A stretch of 21,077 nucleotides of DNA from CAYXFZ01 sp964464385 (GTDB lineage Bacteria; Planctomycetota; UBA1135), in the NCBI GenBank assembly GCA_964464385.1, contig CAYXFZ010000039.1, forward strand, positions 1 to 21,077. The letters are read 5' to 3'. The stretch's first letter is position 1; each line of letters starts with the position of its first letter. This document shows positions 15,455 to 21,077 of the stretch, piece by piece. Under the pieces are notes generated by a model that did not search any database, was not told the DNA's origin, and was given only the letters and a program-made list of their open reading frames with translations. Both the position numbers and the translations under genes were made by a program.

Positions 15455-16341
15455 GGCGACGCTTTGCTCCCTTCCCGGAGCCAAGAACGCACTCCCCAAG
15501 ACAAGAGATCGGCCGCAACCACCAAAAGGCCGCCCAAGATCACATAAAAAAGCATTTCGTCGTAACGAAATCGGGCCCTGGCATCGACGATGAAATAGCC
15601 GAGTGAGACCACACCCAGCATGCCCAGAACAGTGGCCTCACGCACGCAAGTTTCAAAGCGATAAAAAACATAGATCAGGAAACGGGGCAAGGCTGCGGGA
15701 AAGACGGCCGCCACCAATTCCAAACTACGAGGAGCGCCCAGCCCGCGAAGGGACCTTTGCGTCGATGGGGGTAAATTCGCGACGGTTTCCGCACCGAGGC
15801 GGGCCAAAATGCCGCCGTTGTGAATGGCTAGGGCCAATACGGCGGGCCAAGCGGAAGGCCCCATCAAAGCCAGGAGTAAAAACGCCCAAACATATTCCGG
15901 GAGAGCCCGCAAGAATACGGCCACGCCGCGAATCACCGTTGCGAGACCTCGGCGGACAAGACGGGAAGAGGATTCCATTTCCAGGTCGGGGCGGGCGGCA
16001 AGTGGCGCGGCGAGCAGGGAAAAGGCCATGGCCATGGCCGTGGCCAACACGGCAATCCAAAACGTTCGCGAAAGCGCCTCGGCGCCGGCCCCCTGCCATA
16101 GCCCAATCCACCAGGCCGCCAAGCTCATGCCCCCATCCTCGCGAAGTGGAGCGGGCAGAACCTCCGTAGTCCAAAAACGGTGCAAGTTGTCCAACCGCGA
16201 AGTCGAGAAAAAGGAAGACCCTGGACGCAAAAATGGGCTCAACCAAGCTCCCGAGATTGCCACCAACAGAAACCAAAGACTGGCGCGTAAAAACCCATCC
16301 CGGGGTCTTTTTTGGCGCAGCTGGGCAATCCGAGAACTCAT
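15388..16341 (-). CDS. phnE: PhnE-type ABC transporter permease (second permease)
   Basis: The 317-residue product has about six hydrophobic membrane segments. It carries the cytoplasmic EAA-type loop of binding-protein-dependent permeases (RSLRGLGAPRSLELVAAVFPAALPRF read in two parts), followed by FYRFETCVREATVLGMLG, which is characteristic of PhnE. It would form the membrane channel with the other permease and PhnC. ATG 16341 overlaps the upstream permease stop as ATGA, and is preferred over the open frame that extends to 16422 inside that gene. Its 3' end lies tail-to-tail over the last 67 bp of msrA. The substrate is inferred from the binding protein: phosphonate-family oxyanion, probably selenate or selenite. 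Confidence 0.85.
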   Translation of the reverse strand: MSSRIAQLRQKRPRDGFLRASLWFLLVAISGAWLSPFLRPGSSFFSTSRLDNLHRFWTTEVLPAPLREDGGMSLAAWWIGLWQGAGAEALSRTFWIAVLATAMAMAFSLLAAPLAARPDLEMESSSRLVRRGLATVIRGVAVFLRALPEYVWAFLLLALMGPSAWPAVLALAIHNGGILARLGAETVANLPPSTQRSLRGLGAPRSLELVAAVFPAALPRFLIYVFYRFETCVREATVLGMLGVVSLGYFIVDARARFRYDEMLFYVILGGLLVVAADLLSWGVRSWLREGSKASPQFPRPAPLRAAKNESSSPFRS

Positions 16342-17123
16342 GCCACAAACCTCCGGCGCAAACGAGAACTCCAAATTTCCAAAAGGACAACCAACAGAAT
16401 CATGGCCCACAACCAAGTCCAAACTTCGTGAAAACGAAGTTCGTCGAAGGCGGCCTTCAAATGATAGCCCAAAGTTTCAAAACCGAAAAACCCGAGCACG
16501 GCGGCGGAACGAACCGAACACTCGAACCGGTAAAAGGAATAAGCGGCCATGTCAGGGGCAGCGCGGGGCAACAAGCCTGCGCCAAAGGCAGTCAAGCGAC
16601 CCGCCCCGGCTTGGCGGAGGGCAAGAAAGGCCGAGTCAGGGGTTTCGTCCAACATATCGGCAAACACCCGCGCCAAAGTTCCTGCGTAGGGAACAGCAAG
16701 GGCAACCACCCCGGCCCCGGGATGAAGGCCCATGGCAGCCAACAAGAGAACCGCCCAAATAAGCTCGTGAACGGAGCGCAATAAGGAGATCAGGACCCGG
16801 ACTGGAACTCGCACCCAAGGGGGAGAAAGCCGCGATGCAGCCAAGGCCAAGGGCAAGGAACAAATTAGCCCCAAGGAACAGGCAGCTAGGGCAAAGACAA
16901 GAGTATTGCGAAGAGCTACAAAAACTTCGGTCCAAAGTGGGGCTGCACCTTCTGGAACCGGCCCTTCCCAATGCAACCAGGCAGGTTCCAACGCGGCGGC
17001 AAAAAATTGCTCCATGAGGCGGACTCCGCCGGCTCCAGCAATGCCCGGAAAGCCGAGCTCAAGGGCAGGGATCGCCCAAGCACCCGCTAGAAAGATGGCC
17101 AGCAGAATGCCGATCCGTCTCAT
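16338..17123 (-). CDS. phnE: PhnE-type ABC transporter permease (first permease)
   Basis: The 261-residue product starts with a hydrophobic helix (RIGILLAIFLAGAWAI) and has further helices at roughly 65-90, 110-145 and 225-245. The EAA-like loop (LRQAGAGRLTAFGAGLLP) and FYRFECSVRSAAVLGFFGFE mark it as a PhnE relative and a diverged paralogue of the permease that follows. Two different permeases in tandem imply a heterodimeric channel. Its ATG overlaps the phnC stop by 4 bp (ATGA) and its TGA overlaps the next start the same way, so the transporter genes are translationally coupled and likely made in fixed ratio. Confidence 0.85.
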   Translation of the reverse strand: MRRIGILLAIFLAGAWAIPALELGFPGIAGAGGVRLMEQFFAAALEPAWLHWEGPVPEGAAPLWTEVFVALRNTLVFALAACSLGLICSLPLALAASRLSPPWVRVPVRVLISLLRSVHELIWAVLLLAAMGLHPGAGVVALAVPYAGTLARVFADMLDETPDSAFLALRQAGAGRLTAFGAGLLPRAAPDMAAYSFYRFECSVRSAAVLGFFGFETLGYHLKAAFDELRFHEVWTWLWAMILLVVLLEIWSSRLRRRFVA

Positions 17124-17884
17124 TCGCTTTCCAAGGAGTAGAGATCCGCCATGACCTTTTCCGTGACTTCCTCTGGCGATTCGTCAAAAACAATGGCGCC
17201 CTTTCGCAAACCAACCAAGCGCGGAAAAAGTTCCCGTGCCAACCGAAAGTCGTGCAGACTGACGGCCAAAGTCAGATCGGATTCCGTTGCGATTTCGATC
17301 AGGAGGGCCAAGATGGATCGTGCCCGGGCAGGATCCACCGAGGCCACGGGTTCGTCCGCCAAGAGCACGCAGGGGTTTTGGTACAAGGCACGAGCAATGG
17401 CGACCCGCTGTTGTTCCCCTCCGGAAAGTGTGTCCACGCGGTGAAAAATCTTGTCGCCGACACCGAGGCGATCCAATAGAGCAAGAACGGCCTCTTGTTC
17501 GGAAACACGGGGCCACAACATGGATCGAAGGGCCTGCAAGCGGCTGGATCGACCGAATCTTCCCGCCAACACGTTGTGCAGGACGCGAAGGTTGGGGATC
17601 AATGCATGATCCTGATGGACAAAGCCGACTCGCGAACGAGCCTCGCGCAAGACACCCCCCCGCAAATCGGACCAGGATTGCCCATCCATCAACACCGTGC
17701 CCTCAATAGGAAAAAGAGCTCCGCCAAGAAGCCGCAACAAGGTGGTCTTGCCCGCGCCAGAGGGTCCAACGATGGCCAAATGCTCGCCCCCGCAAATATC
17801 CAAATCCACTCCCGTCAGGGTCGGGGTTCCCGAACGAGAAAACTCCGCCGAGCTGACGGACAGGGAGGCGCCCGCCACGGTCAA
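17120..17884 (-). CDS. phnC: PhnC-type ABC transporter ATP-binding protein
   Basis: The 254-residue ATPase has Walker A GPSGAGKTT (residues 40-48), Q-loop segment VGFVHQDHALIPNLRVL, ABC signature LSGGEQQRVAIARAL, Walker B CVLLADEPVASVD and H-loop VSLHDFRLARE. The Q-loop region followed by NVLAGRFGR is typical of PhnC, the phosphonate-type importer ATPase. No in-frame ATG lies before the fold, so the start is a TTG at 17884 overlapping the PhnD stop (TTGA) or a GTG at 17878. It would power import through the two permeases encoded next. Confidence 0.9.
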   Translation of the reverse strand: MTVAGASLSVSSAEFSRSGTPTLTGVDLDICGGEHLAIVGPSGAGKTTLLRLLGGALFPIEGTVLMDGQSWSDLRGGVLREARSRVGFVHQDHALIPNLRVLHNVLAGRFGRSSRLQALRSMLWPRVSEQEAVLALLDRLGVGDKIFHRVDTLSGGEQQRVAIARALYQNPCVLLADEPVASVDPARARSILALLIEIATESDLTLAVSLHDFRLARELFPRLVGLRKGAIVFDESPEEVTEKVMADLYSLESE

Positions 17885-18747
17885 TCTAGAAAGCCAAGAT
17901 CCTCGGCGAGTTGCCGGATCTCTGAAAAGTCCGCCTCCGTAAAGGGGACAAATCCCTCGGGGCGGTTGAGGGCCTGCAAGACGATAGGATCCTGCAAGGA
18001 AACCAGGGCATCCCGAACTTGGTCAACAGCCGATTCACCCAAAATATTTCGGATGGAAGGGTGGGCGGTCCAGTTGTAGTCGGCATAGGTCGGAGTCTCC
18101 CAGAGAATGGAGCAAAGGGAGGGATCCAAACGACCCTCCTCCACCATGCGCTCCCATGTTCGAAAATTAAGAACCCCGGCTTCAAAGGTTCCAGCCTCCA
18201 CCAACTTGGCGGTTTTGTCATGACTGCCGGAAAAAAAGTTGGGGCGGCCAAACCATTCTTCGGGCGATTGGCTGGTTGCTTGGCGAATAAAATGCTCCGG
18301 CATCAAGCGGCCGGAAGTGGAAGACTCCGACCCGAAGGTGAACCTCTTGCCCTGCAAACCCGAGGGGAAATCCTTACTCCAAACCAGCTCGCTGTCTGGA
18401 TGGGCGACAAAATAAGAACGGTATTCCCTGTCCACGCGGCCTACGGCGAGAACTTTTGCGCCGGGCACCAACTCCCGAGCTTGGACGCCGGTCAAACCCC
18501 CAAACCAAGCGAGATGAACATCGCCATTGCGGAATGCCTCGACCGAAGCGGAGTAACTGGAAGTGGGAACATATTCGATTGGAACCCCCAAAGTATGGGC
18601 AAGATAGGCTGCGACGGGCTCAAAACGAGCACGCAGGGCGACGGCGTTCTCATCCGGAATCGCCGTGAAACGAATCATCGGCGCAGATCCGTTCACAGCC
18701 GGGGAACAACTCCCGGCCAGCAATAACAGAGGTAGAAGGCGCAACAT
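17881..18747 (-). CDS. PhnD-family ABC transporter substrate-binding lipoprotein, putative selenate type
   Basis: The 288-residue product starts with MLRLLPLLLLAGSCS, a lipoprotein-like signal with Cys14 as candidate anchor. The mature protein follows the PhnD fold: FTAIPDENAVALRARFEPVA, VEYVP-type segment IEYVPTSSYSASVEAF, DVHLAWFGGLTGVQA, FTFGSESSTSGRLMPEHFIR, FFSGSHDKTAKLV and TYADYNWTAHPS. To my recollection this set of phrases, especially GLTGVQAR, SGRLMPE-FIRQ and DYNWTAHP, marks the PhnD branch named 'putative selenate ABC transporter binding protein', which co-occurs with selenophosphate synthase genes. Ordinary phosphonate or phosphite binding remains possible. It is first of a coupled D-C-E-E operon that converges on a Sec-containing msrA gene, which strengthens the selenium reading. 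The start is 57 bp after cytidine deaminase, without a clear Shine-Dalgarno site. Confidence 0.85.
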   Translation of the reverse strand: MLRLLPLLLLAGSCSPAVNGSAPMIRFTAIPDENAVALRARFEPVAAYLAHTLGVPIEYVPTSSYSASVEAFRNGDVHLAWFGGLTGVQARELVPGAKVLAVGRVDREYRSYFVAHPDSELVWSKDFPSGLQGKRFTFGSESSTSGRLMPEHFIRQATSQSPEEWFGRPNFFSGSHDKTAKLVEAGTFEAGVLNFRTWERMVEEGRLDPSLCSILWETPTYADYNWTAHPSIRNILGESAVDQVRDALVSLQDPIVLQALNRPEGFVPFTEADFSEIRQLAEDLGFLD

Positions 18748-18804
18748 GGCCGTGCATAATAAAGGCGCCCAAAAAGATCAGCGGGCGGACGCGAAGGCGC
18801 ATGA

Positions 18805-19224
18805 TTACAGTCGAAAGGGGGCGGGAAGGAGTTCTGCCAACGTGGTGGTTCGCGAAGGACCAGAAGAACATCCTAAATGAATCGAAAAATGGCTGGGGTC
18901 TTCGGCAAATTCCGCAAGGACTTGCAGGCAGGCTCCACACGGCGCAACGGGCTGTTCTCCTTCCACCCAAATCGCAACGCCTCGCAAGGATCCGGCGCCT
19001 TCGGCCACGGCCCGAAACACGGCTGACCGTTCCGCACAAATCGTCAGCCCGTAACTGGAGTTTTCGACGTTGGTTCCCGCAAATGTACGGCCAGCGGCAT
19101 CGGCAACAGCAGCGCCAACGCGAAACCCACTGTAAGGAGAGTGGGAGCGAGCGGCGGTCGCAGCAGCAACCCCCAAAAGGGAAGCCAAATCCTGGTCAGG
19201 TTCGTCGGGTTGCCTGGAAATCAC
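18805..19224 (-). CDS. cdd: Cytidine deaminase
   Basis: The 139-residue product is a standard small, tetrameric-type cytidine deaminase, which converts cytidine and deoxycytidine to uridine forms for pyrimidine salvage in the cytosol. Visible motifs are HSPYSGFRVGAAV (substrate loop), GTNVENSSYGLTICAERSAV (first zinc Cys and catalytic Glu in C-A-E) and APCGACLQVLAEF (two more zinc Cys). The start is a GTG at 19224 whose bases overlap the sulfotransferase stop (GTGA), so translation is probably coupled. Length is normal and nothing appears damaged. Confidence 0.93.
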   Translation of the reverse strand: MISRQPDEPDQDLASLLGVAAATAARSHSPYSGFRVGAAVADAAGRTFAGTNVENSSYGLTICAERSAVFRAVAEGAGSLRGVAIWVEGEQPVAPCGACLQVLAEFAEDPSHFSIHLGCSSGPSRTTTLAELLPAPFRL

Positions 19225-19946
19225 ACCCTGAGCCTAACGGCGCGCAATTCCTCATGAAGAGGGAGGGCACGATCCAGGAAAGGCTGCATGGTGGCGGGCA
19301 AAGTGCGCTCCTTGGAAAGGTTGGCCTGGAATCCCGTGGATTTCAAGACCGATCCATACCAGAAAGGCGCCCATATCCCGAAACAAGGGTGCGGGCCCGG
19401 TGGCCAGGCCAGCATGGAGTCTTGGAAGTCGAGTTTGAGTTCCTGGCACAAGAGCCGCAACATGGCCTCAGGGTCAGAGAGCAAATCTCGAGAATCCAGC
19501 ACCAATGGATGCGAGACTTGGTGAAACAATTGCAACTGGGTTTCATAGCCCAAATCCTGCCAAGGAAAGGACCCAAGGTCTTCGTGCAAGGATGCCAATT
19601 GCTCCCGCGGATCTCGAATCAAAAAGACATGCCGCATCTCTGGGGCGTGCAAAAATTCATGCTCCAAAAGATCCGCCACATGATGACACATATGCTTCAC
19701 AAATTGCACGGTAGCAGAGCAGGGACCCAGCAGGGAATCGGAAATCACCGAGAAAGCCTCACTGGACTGGGTGGCAAGGATCTCATCCCGCATGGGGTGT
19801 TCCCTTCCGCTGTTCGTGAGCCAGTGGGCATACAACGGTTCATCCAAGCCAATGCAATCTGACCGCTCGGAAAAGGAACGCAGACATGCAGTGGAAATCG
19901 TGCGGGGGGTGGACCAGAATGCGATGCGCAACCGGGGTTGAACCAT
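19221..19946 (-). CDS. Sulfotransferase-family protein
   Basis: The 241-residue product shows the P-loop-like PAPS-binding segment WSTPRTISTA at residues 11-20 and the 3'-phosphate-binding segment HVFLIRDPREQLAS in the middle. DEPLYAHWL, KHMCHHVADLLEH, LVLDSRDLLSDPEAML and MLAWPPGPHP are also typical of a soluble sulfotransferase-like family found in bacteria and eukaryotes. Members move sulfate from PAPS to a hydroxyl or amine acceptor, but substrates of this branch are largely unknown. No signal peptide is seen. The ATG at 19946 shares one base with the topoisomerase stop (TGATG), and the stop overlaps the deaminase start, so it sits inside a coupled operon. Confidence 0.8.
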   Translation of the reverse strand: MVQPRLRIAFWSTPRTISTACLRSFSERSDCIGLDEPLYAHWLTNSGREHPMRDEILATQSSEAFSVISDSLLGPCSATVQFVKHMCHHVADLLEHEFLHAPEMRHVFLIRDPREQLASLHEDLGSFPWQDLGYETQLQLFHQVSHPLVLDSRDLLSDPEAMLRLLCQELKLDFQDSMLAWPPGPHPCFGIWAPFWYGSVLKSTGFQANLSKERTLPATMQPFLDRALPLHEELRAVRLRV

Positions 19947-21077
19947 CAGCTAGAAGGACTCTTCTTCTTGGTCCCCTTTCTCTTGGCCTTCTTTTTTTGC
20001 ACGGTTTTCTTGTCGCTTTTTGGCTTGGGTTCCCTAGGTTTGAACTCAAATCCGTGTCGGCCATTTTCCTGCAGAACCAAGCGTGCGGTGAAGGGGCGAC
20101 CCTTTCGGGAAATAAAATCCTCAATCCACTCGGTGTGGCCGACGGAAGGATTCAAATAAGAAGCGAGATCTGAGCGCTGCATCTCGCGCTTGCAGACGGT
20201 GCGAGGAAATTTGAGTCCACACTTTTTTTCCGAGTCGCACTCGAAATGGGTTGGCGTTTCCTTGATTTTCCCTTGGCCACACTTGGGACAGGAAACAAAG
20301 GGGGCAGGATCCACGGTGTACGAAATGGACTCAGGGGCCACGTAGCCATCTTCGTCGCCTCCTTGAAAACCCTGCACGGACTCGAAAACTAATTTATTTT
20401 CGTTGTCCAAAAGAATGCGTCCGGCATAGAAATCCCCGCGCATGGAAACGAAACCCTCGATGGGACCGGAGTCTTTTTCCTGTAAAAGCTTGGAAGCAAT
20501 AGGACGGTTGATGTAACGCCCTCGAAACTCTTTCCAAATCGTGAATCCACAGGCATCGGGATCCACTGCCTTGACCGAAAACTCCTTGAGATCGCCCTGG
20601 GAAGTCGCATCCTCGACCAAGGCCTCCAATCGCTTTTCCAGGACGGGAACTTCGCCCTCATCCACAAACTGCACCGTCAAGGTTGCATGGACTCTCTTGG
20701 CGTTTGCTTGTGCGGAAGCAATGCTGTCTTCAGCCTGCAAGGCCTCGGCAATGGCAGCAGAGGAATCGGCGATCGGCACCTTCGCTTCTTTGCCGAGTCC
20801 CCTGAGAGACACCTCAAACTTGTCCCCACGGGCGATGCGAGAACAACGATAACCCTTCAGGCCCTCCAATATGGGGTGACCATCATGCATGCATTTTCCC
20901 ACGGCCTCCTCTTCTTGATAGAGATCCCCGTAATCGAAGGTGGAGAGCTTGGCAACCAAGTCGCGCACGGACTCCACAACTTCGTTCATGTAGGAGTCCC
21001 GCTCCATTTTTCCCTGCTCCACCAAGTGCAAATGAAATTCCATCTCGGCAGTCAATTCGGCCTTGGCCAAATGGTCG
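19946..21077 (-). CDS. topB: DNA topoisomerase III (TopB-like), C-terminal part
   Basis: The gene runs off the right edge; about 376 residues of the C-terminal end are visible and the first codons in the window are internal. The opening segment (ELTAEMEFHLHLVEQGKMERDSYM split here) matches the end of the type IA topoisomerase core, where LTGEWE...G is usual. Then come zinc-ribbon-derived C-terminal repeats of the TopB type: KCMHDGHPILEGLKGYRC, DPDACGFTIWKEFRGRYINR with IEGFVSMRGDFYAGRI, and CPKCGQGKIKE ... CGLKFPRTVCKREMQ with FISRKGRPFTARLVL. A lysine-rich tail (KKKAKRKGTKKK) probably binds DNA. Type IA enzymes cut and pass single DNA strands, resolving replication and recombination intermediates. 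The active-site Tyr and Toprim lie outside the window. Confidence 0.82.
   Translation of the reverse strand, partial: DHLAKAELTAEMEFHLHLVEQGKMERDSYMNEVVESVRDLVAKLSTFDYGDLYQEEEAVGKCMHDGHPILEGLKGYRCSRIARGDKFEVSLRGLGKEAKVPIADSSAAIAEALQAEDSIASAQANAKRVHATLTVQFVDEGEVPVLEKRLEALVEDATSQGDLKEFSVKAVDPDACGFTIWKEFRGRYINRPIASKLLQEKDSGPIEGFVSMRGDFYAGRILLDNENKLVFESVQGFQGGDEDGYVAPESISYTVDPAPFVSCPKCGQGKIKETPTHFECDSEKKCGLKFPRTVCKREMQRSDLASYLNPSVGHTEWIEDFISRKGRPFTARLVLQENGRHGFEFKPREPKPKSDKKTVQKKKAKRKGTKKKSPSS

Noticed and set aside
18801..19862. A 353-codon open frame on the plus strand
   Set aside because: It is opposite cytidine deaminase and the sulfotransferase, both well supported; composition is Gln/Arg/Pro-rich and no family is visible.

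Overview
The window is about 21 kb of moderately GC-rich bacterial chromosome. It probably comes from a Planctomycetota (or wider PVC-group) genome assembled from environmental DNA. The support for that lineage is indirect: many secreted proteins with very short signal peptides, FG-GAP and thrombospondin-type-3 calcium-motif proteins, few clear Shine-Dalgarno sites and a degenerate peptidase-MA-like protein. A run of ten Ns (7428-7437) shows scaffolded draft sequence. No rRNA, tRNA, CRISPR array, insertion sequence or phage gene was seen.

Layout. Positions 1-668 hold the 3' end of a HEAT-repeat gene with an in-frame TGA. Next is a convergent sugar phosphate isomerase/epimerase (681-1739, minus). 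Divergent from it is a plus-strand run: a degenerate peptidase-MA-like secreted protein, a NodU/CmcH-type carbamoyltransferase with an extra C-terminal domain, an Nfu-type Fe-S scaffold, a secreted subtilase, and a type II citrate synthase broken by an in-frame TAA. Positions 9238-14331 are a minus-strand run: oligoribonuclease, a sialidase-like secreted protein, a TSP3 protein and an FG-GAP/TSP3 protein.

The centre of interest is 14397-18747. An azurin-like lipoprotein overlaps (TGATG) a methionine sulfoxide reductase A gene whose catalytic cysteine codon is TGA. Exactly 24 nt after that TGA lies the loop of a perfect 8-bp hairpin with a 6-nt loop and G at the second loop position, which fits the bacterial SECIS rules. 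I therefore read msrA as a selenoprotein gene with a lipoprotein-like N-terminus. Converging on it, and overlapping its 3' end, is a four-gene PhnD-C-E-E-type ABC transporter with every junction overlapping. Its binding protein resembles the PhnD branch named as putative selenate binding. Together these suggest a compact selenium locus: uptake of an oxidised selenium anion beside a probably extracytoplasmic selenoenzyme and a copper protein that may share its redox environment. The Sec machinery itself (selA, selB, selC, selD) is not in the window and must lie elsewhere.

The right end (18805-21077, minus) is a tightly overlapping set: topoisomerase III C-terminus, sulfotransferase-family protein and cytidine deaminase, reading toward the transporter operon.

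Three reading frames are broken by stop codons: TGA in the HEAT gene, TAA in citrate synthase and TGA in msrA. Only the msrA case has strong evidence for recoding. The HEAT case has a SECIS-like hairpin but no obvious catalytic site. The citrate synthase case is most simply a mutation or sequence error.
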